64,000 nucleotides of DNA from Simiduia aestuariiviva. Its GTDB lineage: Bacteria; Pseudomonadota; Gammaproteobacteria; Pseudomonadales; Cellvibrionaceae. The translations under genes were made by a program, and so were the position numbers. Location: NCBI RefSeq assembly GCF_014192475.1, contig NZ_JACHXZ010000002.1, positions 478,524 to 542,523 of the forward strand, given 5' to 3'. The notes below the pieces were generated by a model. The model did not search any database, had not been told where the DNA came from, and saw nothing but the letters and a program-made list of their open reading frames with translations. This document shows, piece after piece, positions 46,022 to 54,198 of the stretch (the first letter of the stretch is position 1; each line of letters starts with the position of its first letter).

Positions 46022-48484
46022 TTAACGGAGGTTAATGATGGTTTGCGTCACCGCATCGGCGGTTTCAATGGTTTTGGCACTGGCCTGGAAGTTGCGTTGC
46101 GCGATGATGAGATTGACCAACTGCTCAGACAAATCCACGTTGGAATCCTCCAGCGCGCCGGCATTAATCACACCCAGTGCGGCGGTACCCGGCGTACCTA
46201 TCTGGGGTATCCCAGATTCAAAATTTTCCGCCCACATGGTGTCACCCGCGGGCTGCAGCCCTTGCACATTGGCAAAGTCGGCAATAGCCAGCTGCCCCAG
46301 TACCTGCGCTTCACCATTGGTAAACCGAGCAAACAAAATGCCTTCATCATCCAAATCGACACCCGACAGGCGTCCGGTAGCGTAGCCATTTTGATCGACG
46401 TTGTTCACCGCGAAATCACTACCGAACTGCGATGTGCCGTCCATGGAGATTTCAAAGTTTGAATTCATCGGCGGCGTCACAATTGGCAATGCCCCGCCCT
46501 GCAATCGATTCAATGGGCCTTGGGCACCGTTGGGATTGCCATTCTGGTCCAGGGGCACCCAGTTGGAGATAAGAATATCATCGCTTAATAGGGCGTCCAG
46601 GGCACCGTTCGAATCAAAATGCAGATTGAAACCAGCGCGCGTCGGCGCAAGATTGCCGGGTGGCGGCAAGGTTGTGTCGGGGTCACCAACATCCTCGCCA
46701 TCGATTTGCACATACATCAACCAATGATTTGGCGACGTAAGCGGATCGTTGGGATCGAAATTTTGACGCACAAAATACTGTGTCATTACGTGATTGTTAC
46801 CGAGCGAATCGTAAACAGTCACAGAAGTAGCATGGTTGTATGTGCCTTGATCACTGGGATCGAATTGATTAATCACAAACGGTTGAAAGGACGTCGTGGT
46901 AAAGGGGCTGTATAGACCAATAGCAGGCGGATTTGGGTTGTTGATGATGTAACCTTCATCTAACACTAAATCAATTTCTCCACCCACCACAATGCCGTTG
47001 AGTGACGCCAATGAATTACCGGCGCCAATGCCATCATTGCTCGGGTCGGCCTCCAAGGTTTGCGATGGCACCGCAGGATTACCCTGCACTTCCACCGTGT
47101 CACCATCGTCTGTCGATGTCATCGTGAACAACAAATCGTCACCGATATTGGAGGTCACCACCAAATCACCGGTGGTGGTATCTAAGCTGGCGCTTATGCC
47201 CGGCAACGATGACGTAGAGAGATTATTAATCTCAATTTCGAGGCTTGCTAAATCATTCGCGTTTAAGGAAACATTATTTAACGTGAGCACCATATTCCCA
47301 GCAACATTACTGTAGCCGCCAGCCAGCAAGCGGGCCTCCGTAGTCGCGGTAGCCGTAACCCCTGCAAGCCCATTCATTTCAGAGGCGATTTCGGAGGCCG
47401 TCTGCCCCGCCGCACTGGTATAGGTAATGGTTTGATTGGGGCCCACCACATCAATGGACTGCAGCGGATAGCCATTGCTTACCGCGGGCGTACCGGAATT
47501 GTCTTGGATTGTCCCGGCGCCGATGGCACCTGCCAAGCCTATAGTGCCAGCATTGGCGCTGCCGTTGGTGACCGTCACCTGAGCGGGCTCGCCATCCTGC
47601 AATGCTTGAAATTCAAGATGGTAATTACCCCCGCCGTCATCGACAGCCACGGCTAAAACATCAATGGGCGTTTGTGGTGACGTTGGCGAGAAAATCTGAC
47701 CATTAATAACCCCCTCTAGTGTGCGAAGGTCATTAAAGTTATTAATGTTTGCCGGCACACCATTGGCCGTATTCAAGGTAATTGACACTGTGCCGTTATT
47801 ACCCGAGCTCGCGCCCGTCAGCTGTAAATCAAAAGTAATGGTGTTCGCGTTAAAATCAAAACCGCCCCCGGGCAACGTGAAACTTGCCGAACTGGCCGTC
47901 GACGTCGTGGCTGTTTGCAGCCCAACTTGCGTAACGCCAATGGCGTTACCATCGGTGGTTATGGTGGTGCCGGATCGTTGCAGAACCGGGGCATTGGCAT
48001 CCAAATTGAGTGCCGACTCCACAGATGTTGTCTGCCGGGGAGGCTGATTGCCGGTCTGTATTTGCATGTCGCCAACTACGCCACCAATCACACCATTAAT
48101 GTCGGCGCCAAAGCCCTGCAGGCGCCCATTGGTGTTGTTGACAATATACCCGTCTTTATCCAAACCAAAGGTGCCCGCGCGCGTGTACAGCTGGTCACCG
48201 CCTTGGTTGAGAATAAAAAACCCTGCGCCGCTGATGGCGAGGTCTAATTCATTCTCTGTAAAGCTAATATTGCCTTGGCTAAATTGTTGAGACACCTCTT
48301 GCAGGCGCACGCCGCCACCAATGGTGTTGACGCCCGACCCCAAAATAGTGGTTGCATACACATCGCCAAATTCTGCTCGGGAGCTTTTGAAACCCGTTGT
48401 ACTGGCGTTGGCAATGTTATTGCCCGTGATTTTTAGATCGGAGTTTGCTGCACGAATGCCGCTTAACGCTGTATTGAATGGCAT
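46022..48484 (-). CDS. flgE: Flagellar hook protein FlgE, enlarged
   Basis: An 820-residue hook protein, about twice the E. coli length (402). The D0 ends are conserved: PFNTALSGIRAANSDLKITG, NNIANASTTGFKSSRAEFGD at the start and ALEDSNVDLSEQLVNLIIAQ, RNFQASAKTIETADAVTQTI at the end. The extra length is in the exposed middle (about 165-520) and is rich in Gly, Asn, Thr and Ser with hook-IN-like repeats. It is the last gene of the flgBCDE unit and is followed by a strong terminator. Confidence 0.96.
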   Translation of the reverse strand: MPFNTALSGIRAANSDLKITGNNIANASTTGFKSSRAEFGDVYATTILGSGVNTIGGGVRLQEVSQQFSQGNISFTENELDLAISGAGFFILNQGGDQLYTRAGTFGLDKDGYIVNNTNGRLQGFGADINGVIGGVVGDMQIQTGNQPPRQTTSVESALNLDANAPVLQRSGTTITTDGNAIGVTQVGLQTATTSTASSASFTLPGGGFDFNANTITFDLQLTGASSGNNGTVSITLNTANGVPANINNFNDLRTLEGVINGQIFSPTSPQTPIDVLAVAVDDGGGNYHLEFQALQDGEPAQVTVTNGSANAGTIGLAGAIGAGTIQDNSGTPAVSNGYPLQSIDVVGPNQTITYTSAAGQTASEIASEMNGLAGVTATATTEARLLAGGYSNVAGNMVLTLNNVSLNANDLASLEIEINNLSTSSLPGISASLDTTTGDLVVTSNIGDDLLFTMTSTDDGDTVEVQGNPAVPSQTLEADPSNDGIGAGNSLASLNGIVVGGEIDLVLDEGYIINNPNPPAIGLYSPFTTTSFQPFVINQFDPSDQGTYNHATSVTVYDSLGNNHVMTQYFVRQNFDPNDPLTSPNHWLMYVQIDGEDVGDPDTTLPPPGNLAPTRAGFNLHFDSNGALDALLSDDILISNWVPLDQNGNPNGAQGPLNRLQGGALPIVTPPMNSNFEISMDGTSQFGSDFAVNNVDQNGYATGRLSGVDLDDEGILFARFTNGEAQVLGQLAIADFANVQGLQPAGDTMWAENFESGIPQIGTPGTAALGVINAGALEDSNVDLSEQLVNLIIAQRNFQASAKTIETADAVTQTIINLR

Positions 48485-48504
48485 TGTAATCCCCTGCTGT
48501 TAGG

Positions 48505-49215
48505 CTAGTTAAACTGTTTTACATCCGACATGGAGACCGGCCCGATACCTGCCAGGTTCAACGTCAAGGTTCCGTTTGTGCCAATTGTCACACTGTTGAC
48601 ATTGGCACTGAGCGCTGTGTCCAGCTGAGTCGGCTCACCGTCAATACTCGCTGTCACTTCAAATTTGTATTGCCCGGGTGCAGCGCCACTGGGCAATTGG
48701 CTTTGCCAATCAGTCAGCTCGCCATTGACCTCCATGTACATCCCATCCCACCGAAACACCATTTCGCCTTTGCTTTGAAAGCCAAGCGGTATGGATTCGA
48801 CGAGCGCACCGTTTTCACCATAGATATTGACCTTGACGTCCCCGGTGCTGGCGGGCACCGCCACACTGCCACTGATGACATTACCCGTTGCTAGTTGTGC
48901 AGTTTCCGAGGGTACGGTTACCGATCTACCAACCAGAGAGGACGCCTGCAATGCCTGATTGGACATCATCACATTGGAAAAACTAGAGAAATTTGTGTTG
49001 AGCTTTTCCATCTCTTCCAATTCGCTAAATTGGGCCAACTCCGCAATGAACTCGGTGTCATCTTGTGGGTTCAATGGATCTTGGTTTTGCATTTTGACCA
49101 TCAGCAGCTCAAGAAATTGAGCCTGACCAAGTTCATTGCTCTTCGGCTTTTCTTTATTTTTACTGCCAATATCTAAGTGATCTAACACACCGCCAATGTT
49201 GCCTATACCAGACAT
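48505..49215 (-). CDS. flgD: Hook assembly scaffold protein FlgD
   Basis: A 236-residue protein with the FlgD N-terminal signature (AQFLELLMVKMQNQDPLNPQ, DDTEFIAELAQFSELEEMEKL) and the C-terminal tudor/Ig-like domain with MVFRWDGMYMEVNG. It caps the growing hook and is lost on completion. Length is normal. Confidence 0.96.
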   Translation of the reverse strand: MSGIGNIGGVLDHLDIGSKNKEKPKSNELGQAQFLELLMVKMQNQDPLNPQDDTEFIAELAQFSELEEMEKLNTNFSSFSNVMMSNQALQASSLVGRSVTVPSETAQLATGNVISGSVAVPASTGDVKVNIYGENGALVESIPLGFQSKGEMVFRWDGMYMEVNGELTDWQSQLPSGAAPGQYKFEVTASIDGEPTQLDTALSANVNSVTIGTNGTLTLNLAGIGPVSMSDVKQFN

Positions 49216-49227
49216 GATCTATTCCTC

Positions 49228-49665
49228 CTATTGGCCCATTGTCAAAACGCGCTGCATCATTTGCTTAGCCGCATTTAGCACTTCGACATTGGTTTGAAAA
49301 CTGCGCGACGCAGAAATCATGTTGGTCATCTCTTCAACAACATTCACATTGGGATAAAATACATAGCCATCGGCATTTGCCAGTGGATGGCTGGGTTCGT
49401 ACCGTTGCTGAAGTGGCGCATCGCTTTCTACAATGCCAAGCACCTGAACCCCGGCCCCGCTTTCTTCGGTCATTGACAAGGGCATCAAGCCACCCCGCGC
49501 CTGATTCAGAGCGGTCGTGAAGACCGGATGGCGAGCGCGGTACACTTCGTCCGTACTGGAGGCCGCGGATTGGGCATTAGCCATGTTGCTAGCCGTGGTG
49601 TTCAAGCGCAGGCTTTGCGCGTTTAATCCACTGCCGGCAATTCCGAATATGGCATCTAAAGACAT
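49228..49665 (-). CDS. flgC: Proximal rod protein FlgC
   Basis: A 145-residue rod protein. Motifs: AIFGIAGSGLNAQSLRLNTT, ASNMANAQSA and YPNVNVVEEMTNMISASRSF with the conserved end. It lies two bases after flgB and twelve before flgD. Confidence 0.96.
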   Translation of the reverse strand: MSLDAIFGIAGSGLNAQSLRLNTTASNMANAQSAASSTDEVYRARHPVFTTALNQARGGLMPLSMTEESGAGVQVLGIVESDAPLQQRYEPSHPLANADGYVFYPNVNVVEEMTNMISASRSFQTNVEVLNAAKQMMQRVLTMGQ

Positions 49666-49667
49666 GA

Positions 49668-50072
49668 TTATTCTCCCCTTACTGCTGTCATCAGGCCTTT
49701 AAAGCGGCCATTCAACAGGGTAAAACTCGCTTGGAACGCCAGGGCGTTGCGCATATAGGCGCTGTGCTCAACCTGCTCCTCAACGGTATTGCCATCCACA
49801 GAGGGCTGATTGGGCGTTCGATACAGTAAGTCTTCCAGGCCAACAGAAGATTGGCCCTCAATGTGCGTTCCTTGGGTCCGCGCAAGGTTAAATGAACCGC
49901 GCTCTGCCCCTTGCATTTGACGTTGGAGTGCCGCTTTAAAATCGATATCCCTCGCCTTGTAATGAGGCGTATCCGCATTGGCCAAATTGTTCGCCAAGAC
50001 CTCGGCCCGACGGGCACGCAAATCCAATGTCTTTTCAAAGAATCCGGTGGTTTCTGCAAAACTGATTGCCAT
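49668..50072 (-). CDS. flgB: Proximal rod protein FlgB
   Basis: A 134-residue rod protein (AISFAETTGFFEKTLDLRAR, RAEVLANNLANADTPHYKAR, then DGNTVEEQVEHSAYMRNALA). ATG at 50072 has GAGG five bases upstream; a start 45 bases earlier lacks one. It leads flgBCDE and follows a consensus sigma-54 promoter. Confidence 0.95.
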   Translation of the reverse strand: MAISFAETTGFFEKTLDLRARRAEVLANNLANADTPHYKARDIDFKAALQRQMQGAERGSFNLARTQGTHIEGQSSVGLEDLLYRTPNQPSVDGNTVEEQVEHSAYMRNALAFQASFTLLNGRFKGLMTAVRGE

Positions 50073-50133
50073 GTTGACCTCAACTGCTGGGTAATCGCCA
50101 AAGAGCGGCTTATTCACTTCGTCAATTGACTAG

Positions 50134-50149
50134 AGCAATAGCTGTGCCA
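50134..50149 (-). promoter_or_regulatory. Predicted sigma-54 promoter of flgBCDE
   Basis: Minus-strand TGGCACA, four bases, TTGCT: consensus. The start codon of flgB is about 60 bases away. Confidence 0.85.
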
Positions 50150-50291
50150 CTTCCATAAACTTACTTAACATACTGATTTATAAGGAATATATTTTTACAG
50201 CAACTCAGTATCACCATCGACCTGCAACCTAAGCGGCAACAAATGTCCGGTGCGGCAAAGGCCAACAGCTAAATAAATCTAAAAATGAAAA

Positions 50292-50333
50292 AACGGGAAA
50301 CGGGAAACGGGAAACGGGAAACGGGAAACGGGA
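50292..50333. repeat. Six-copy heptamer AACGGGA (possible G-quadruplex/VNTR)
   Basis: Six exact copies of a seven-base unit in direct array, ending three bases from the cheR stop codon. GGG runs recur every seven bases separated by AAAC, which meets the usual four-run G-quadruplex pattern on the plus strand (the template strand for cheR). Copy number could vary by slippage. The rest of the intergenic space, 50150-50291, holds no gene. Confidence 0.95.
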
Positions 50334-50336
50334 AGG

Positions 50337-51185
50337 CTATTTTGCGCGGTACAAAATACCAGGATTGCAATGCACCATTTCAAATAAATCGGACGCGCCA
50401 CCTAGCCCTTCTGAGGCACCTAAAAAAAGCACACCATTTGGGTTGAGCACGCGATGGATGCGCGTCAATATATCTAACTTCAATTCATTGCTGAAATAGA
50501 TCAAAACGTTGCGACAGAATACAACGTCAAACTTACCGAGACCGCCAAAACTTTCCTGAAGGTTTAACGGTTTATACCGAATTCGCTGGGATATTTGTGG
50601 CTTGGCGCGCCAGAGCTCATCAGGCAACTGATCGAAATAGGTGTTTAGCCTTTCGCTGGAAAGACCTCGCATCACCGTGCTTCGGTCATAGGTCGCCTCG
50701 CGCGCCGACTTTAACATGCTAGGCGATAGGTCTGTGCCCAGAATATCGATGTTACAGCCTAGCCGGCCACCCTTCGCTCTTGCAGACTCTTCAATGGCCA
50801 TGCTGATAGACAGCGGCTCTTGACCTGAGCTACAGGCTGCTGACCAAATACTCAAACTACTTTTTTGCTCGGCGAGTTCGGGCAATATTTGATGTTTTAA
50901 CAGTTCGAAGGGGTATGTATCGCGAAACCAGAATGTTTCGTTAGTCGTCATTGCATCAATGACTATCTCTCGTAACGCCGTGTAGCGATTAGCAGTGAGT
51001 TGCTGAACCAGTTCACCAAGATCTTTTAGCCCGTGGTGGCTCAGTAAGGGAATGATGCGCGTTGTCACTAAATATTGCTTGTTTTCAGCTAAATAAATGC
51101 CACAAGCCTGCTCAAGAAAATCTCGGAAAGCGGTAAAGTGGGCAGCCTGAAGTACAGACTGCCCACTGCTAGATGACGCATTCAT
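50337..51185 (-). CDS. cheR: Chemotaxis methyltransferase CheR
   Basis: A 282-residue SAM-dependent methyltransferase that methylates chemoreceptor glutamates. The N-terminal all-helical domain is followed by the SAM-binding domain: IWSAACSSGQEPLSISMAIE, DILGTDLSPSMLKSAREATY and FDVVFCRNVLIYF. The start at 51185 has AAGG seven bases upstream and is preferred to an earlier one 48 bases away. It follows cheV. Confidence 0.96.
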   Translation of the reverse strand: MNASSSSGQSVLQAAHFTAFRDFLEQACGIYLAENKQYLVTTRIIPLLSHHGLKDLGELVQQLTANRYTALREIVIDAMTTNETFWFRDTYPFELLKHQILPELAEQKSSLSIWSAACSSGQEPLSISMAIEESARAKGGRLGCNIDILGTDLSPSMLKSAREATYDRSTVMRGLSSERLNTYFDQLPDELWRAKPQISQRIRYKPLNLQESFGGLGKFDVVFCRNVLIYFSNELKLDILTRIHRVLNPNGVLFLGASEGLGGASDLFEMVHCNPGILYRAK

Positions 51186-51258
51186 GCAAGCACCTTGCGT
51201 GGCATCGAATTTTGTGACCACCTGATTTTGCAACCAACAAGCCCTCCATGCACTGGGA

Positions 51259-52209
51259 TCATTCTTCGTCGAGCATACTTTCGCCGCACATGGATTTCAC
51301 ACGATCGTTGACGCGCCGAGCCAAATCGTCAGGGTGGAACTTGGCAAGAAAGTCATTGGCGCCAACCTTTTTAACCATGGCTTGGTTAAACACACCGCTC
51401 AGCGAAGTGTGCAAAATAATGTGCAAATCCTTAAGCGCAGGCGTAGCACGCACTTCCGCCGTAAAGGTGTAGCCGTCCATTTCTGGCATTTCAATGTCGG
51501 AAATCACCAGCAACAGCTCTTCCGTGACACTTTTTCCAGATGCAGCAAGACCATTTAAAAAGTCCAATGCCTCCCGCCCATCCTTGCACAGCGTGGTTTT
51601 AAGCCCCATGGACTCGATCACACGCTGAATTTGTTTGCGTGCAATAGTAGAATCATCAGCGATCAACACATGCTTCTGCACCACGCGTTCAGCAATGCCG
51701 TCCTCGATGACACCGGCAGAAATCTCTTCACTGATCGGTGACACTTCCGCCAGGATTTTTTCCACGTCGATAATTTCTACCAACTGCCCTTCGACTTCAG
51801 TCACTGCGGTCAAGTAGTTGGCCTTACCGGAACCTCTGGGTGGCGGGTGTATATCCTCCCAGTTCATATTGACAATCCGCTCGACTTTTTTGACCAAGAA
51901 GCCCTGAGTCGAACGGTTGTACTCGGTAATAATCACAAAGCAGTTTTCGATATCCTTTAGCGCGCCGTGACCCGTGGCTAGATTCATGTCCATGATAGAA
52001 ATGGTGCCGCCCCGAATGTGGGCTACGCCGCGAACTACCGGGTTGCGCTTGGGAATTTCATTGAGGGGAGGACATTGCAGAACTTCTTTAACCTTAAATA
52101 CGTTAATTCCGTACAACTGTTTGCCAGCCAGACGGAATAGCAACAACTCAAGGCGATTTTGCCCAACAAGCTGCGTACGCTGGTTAACACTGTCTAACAC
52201 ACCTGCCAT
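51259..52209 (-). CDS. cheV: Chemotaxis coupling protein CheV (CheW + receiver)
   Basis: A 316-residue protein. Residues 1-165 are a CheW-like domain (LELLLFRLAGKQLYGINVFK, VRGVAHIRGGTISIMDMNLA). Residues 180-316 are a receiver domain with phospho-acceptor Asp in LLVISDIEMPEMDG and K in VGANDFLAKFHPDD. It couples receptors to CheA and buffers adaptation. The second ATG (52209) is close to GGGGG and was chosen. A sigma-28 promoter lies 130 bases upstream. Confidence 0.95.
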   Translation of the reverse strand: MAGVLDSVNQRTQLVGQNRLELLLFRLAGKQLYGINVFKVKEVLQCPPLNEIPKRNPVVRGVAHIRGGTISIMDMNLATGHGALKDIENCFVIITEYNRSTQGFLVKKVERIVNMNWEDIHPPPRGSGKANYLTAVTEVEGQLVEIIDVEKILAEVSPISEEISAGVIEDGIAERVVQKHVLIADDSTIARKQIQRVIESMGLKTTLCKDGREALDFLNGLAASGKSVTEELLLVISDIEMPEMDGYTFTAEVRATPALKDLHIILHTSLSGVFNQAMVKKVGANDFLAKFHPDDLARRVNDRVKSMCGESMLDEE

Positions 52210-52283
52210 TGCGGCCCCCATTTAAACGCACTGAGTCAATTGCCTGCCTCTAAACATAGCCCACATTGGGCTACTTCGCCTGA

Positions 52284-52299
52284 CGGCATGTATGTTGCA
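52284..52299 (+). promoter_or_regulatory. Predicted sigma-54 promoter of flgA
   Basis: Plus-strand -24 CGGCATG, four bases, -12 TTGCA with correct spacing, about 90 bases before flgA. It lies downstream, in the cheV direction, of the cheV promoter, so the two transcripts face each other. Confidence 0.65.
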
Positions 52300-52340
52300 G
52301 TCACTCTTCTTAAAGCCCGGCTCAACGGTCAACTTACCCC

Positions 52341-52367
52341 TTATCGGCCACCGAACCTCAAGCATTA
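52341..52367 (-). promoter_or_regulatory. Predicted sigma-28 promoter of cheV
   Basis: Minus-strand -10 GCCGATAA is a perfect FliA element; -35 TAATGCTT matches six of eight positions; spacing is 11. It is placed between the flgA promoter and the flgA start codon. Pseudomonas cheVR are FliA-dependent, in agreement. Confidence 0.75.
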
Positions 52368-52389
52368 ACAAAAGCATAGGCTAATCCGA

Positions 52390-53088
52390 ATGAAACGTAG
52401 ATGGGTTTTACCTTTGATAATGATCGCATCCGCCGCCAGCGCCGCGGGGCCGTGGCAGGACTGGACACCGGTCGTCGATTCGGCAGAAACCACAGTGGCG
52501 CAATACTACAAACGACAACACCCCGCCGCCGACATCGACTTGAAAGTTAGCGCGCCCGATGACCGACTCAAACTAAGCGCCTGCGACAAAAATTTGACTA
52601 TCGACCTCTCCAATCCCCCGGAAAACGGCGGAAATTTGTCCATTCACGTGCGCTGCTCGGGCGAAACCCCGTGGGCAATCTACCTGAAAGGCGAGGTCAA
52701 CATTTGGACCGCGATATTAGTGGCTCGACACACCCTACCCCGCGGCCATCGGCTCCAAGCTAGCGACATGACACTGACTAAAATCAATATCACCAAAGCC
52801 CGTTCCGGTGTTCTTTACCGCCCAGATGACGCAGACGGCAAAGAACTACGACGTGGCCTTGAGGCCGGAAAACCTATCAAAATCAGAGACCTAATTGAGC
52901 CCATGGTCATTAAACGCGGCGATAGAGTGCAAATAGCAGCACGCGCAGAGGGCCTTCAGGTACTGATGACAGGAACGGCGTTGCGCAATGGGCGCCTGGG
53001 CGAGCAAATTCCCATCAGCAATGACCGTTCAAACCGAAAATTGCGCGCCAAGGTGATCGCACAGGGCCATGTTGAAGTCCCGTTTTAG
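52390..53088 (+). CDS. flgA: P-ring assembly chaperone FlgA
   Basis: A 232-residue periplasmic protein with a signal peptide (MKRRWVLPLIMIASAASAAG) and a C-terminal SAF domain (LVARHTLPRGHRLQASDMTL, KRGDRVQIAARAEGLQVLM, NDRSNRKLRAKVIAQGHVE). It helps FlgI fold into the P-ring. It is divergent from cheV; a sigma-54 type promoter precedes it. Confidence 0.95.
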   Translation: MKRRWVLPLIMIASAASAAGPWQDWTPVVDSAETTVAQYYKRQHPAADIDLKVSAPDDRLKLSACDKNLTIDLSNPPENGGNLSIHVRCSGETPWAIYLKGEVNIWTAILVARHTLPRGHRLQASDMTLTKINITKARSGVLYRPDDADGKELRRGLEAGKPIKIRDLIEPMVIKRGDRVQIAARAEGLQVLMTGTALRNGRLGEQIPISNDRSNRKLRAKVIAQGHVEVPF

Positions 53089-53153
53089 GGGTCGGAACCC
53101 ATAACAGCCCAGCCATAAGCCGTTGAAACGAGGTAAAAAGGTGAAAAAAATAC

Positions 53154-53180
53154 TAAAGTTCTACAAACTGCCGCCGACAA
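53154..53180 (+). promoter_or_regulatory. Predicted sigma-28 promoter of flgMN
   Basis: Plus-strand -35 TAAAGTTC, 11 bases, -10 GCCGACAA: one mismatch in each element and exact spacing. The leader is about 150 bases and contains repeats. FliA control of flgM closes a negative feedback loop. Confidence 0.88.
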
Positions 53181-53232
53181 CCCGCTGTAAGAGCCATTAA
53201 AGCAACCCATTTAATGCGTTGCCCGTGGTTTA

Positions 53233-53298
53233 TGCGACAAACTCAGACGACAGATCATGTGTTGTCGCAAAATTGCCGAGCACTTATTGCCGAGCACT
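53233..53298 (+). repeat. Inverted and direct repeats in the flgM leader
   Basis: TGCGACAA (53233-53240) and TTGTCGCA (53262-53269) form an inverted repeat with a 21-base loop. Directly after it, ATTGCCGAGCACT occurs twice with a 14-base period (53272 and 53286). Both lie in the predicted flgM 5' leader, shortly before the start codon. Confidence 0.7.
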
Positions 53299-53334
53299 AA
53301 AGGCGCCACTTAGGGTGCAAGTAACGAGGTTAAT

Positions 53335-53637
53335 ATGGTTATCGACCCCAAATCAGGCTTAAACAACCTGAACACACAACAAAGCCAACGCTCTGGGCAG
53401 AAAAGTGCTCCGGACCGCCCTGCCTCGACGCAAGCTGATCAGGGTCAAGCCCCGCGTGACAGCGTTCAGCTCAGTGACCAAGCCCAAGGGCTCAAGCGTC
53501 TGGAAGACAATATCGCCAAAGCACCGGAAGTCAATGAAGAGCGAGTGGCACAACTTAAAGCCGCCATCGCCGACGGATCTTATGCTGTAAATGCCGACCG
53601 CTTGGCCGACAAAATTTTAAGCAGCGAGGGTTTCTAG
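53335..53637 (+). CDS. flgM: Anti-sigma-28 factor FlgM
   Basis: A 100-residue, largely disordered protein with the FlgM C-terminal helices (DSVQLSDQAQGLKRLEDNIA and VNEERVAQLKAAIADGSYAV, ADRLADKIL). It holds FliA until the hook is complete, then is exported. The start has GAGG five bases upstream. The preceding gene is flgA and flgN follows. Confidence 0.95.
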   Translation: MVIDPKSGLNNLNTQQSQRSGQKSAPDRPASTQADQGQAPRDSVQLSDQAQGLKRLEDNIAKAPEVNEERVAQLKAAIADGSYAVNADRLADKILSSEGF

Positions 53638-53719
53638 CCCTCGCAACTCGTTTCTCGGCACAAAGCTTGCAGCGTATTGTGTGATAGTCAGCCATTATCA
53701 CCGGTACGGAGCAAGCGCC

Positions 53720-54196
53720 ATGGCCACCCCCCTTCCCTTTCAAATCGCTAAAATCATCGACCAAGAGTGCCGTGCGGCAAGCAACCTACTGCAGCTCTTA
53801 AAGCGTGAATCTGTTGCACTGAGCCAACGTAACATTGACGAACTCGCCAATATCATCGAGCAAAAAAGCCAAGAATTGGTGACCCTTGATCAAGCAGGCA
53901 AACAGCGACACGCGCTGTTGACCCAGCAAAAATTGCCCGCTGACGACAAACATTGGCGCCTTTTACTCTCTCGTTGCCGTGACGAAAAATTATTGCAACT
54001 ATGGCAATCACTCGAGCAAAACATCAAGCGGTGCAAAATGGAAAATGAAACCAACGGTAAGCTGCTAGCGCGCAGCCAAAGAGTGTTGGACCGCTTGACG
54101 GCAGTGCTTAAAGGCCAGTCTGCGGACACCTCCCTCTACAACCAAAAAGGCAACCACAACGCAGGCAAGCGCACCCTGACCTACGCGCAGGCATAG
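53720..54196 (+). CDS. flgN: Flagellar export chaperone FlgN
   Basis: A 158-residue helical protein (LLQLLKRESVALSQRNIDEL, ANIIEQKSQELVTLDQAGKQ) with the FlgN pattern and a variable C-terminus. It chaperones FlgK and FlgL. The start at 53720 has GGAG at good distance; an earlier in-frame codon (53681) is unlikely. It follows flgM, as usual. Confidence 0.9.
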   Translation: MATPLPFQIAKIIDQECRAASNLLQLLKRESVALSQRNIDELANIIEQKSQELVTLDQAGKQRHALLTQQKLPADDKHWRLLLSRCRDEKLLQLWQSLEQNIKRCKMENETNGKLLARSQRVLDRLTAVLKGQSADTSLYNQKGNHNAGKRTLTYAQA

Positions 54197-54198
54197 CG

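Noticed and set aside
50073-50117. Longer N-terminus for FlgB
   Set aside because: The extra 15 residues are not part of the family and the internal ATG at 50072 has the ribosome site.
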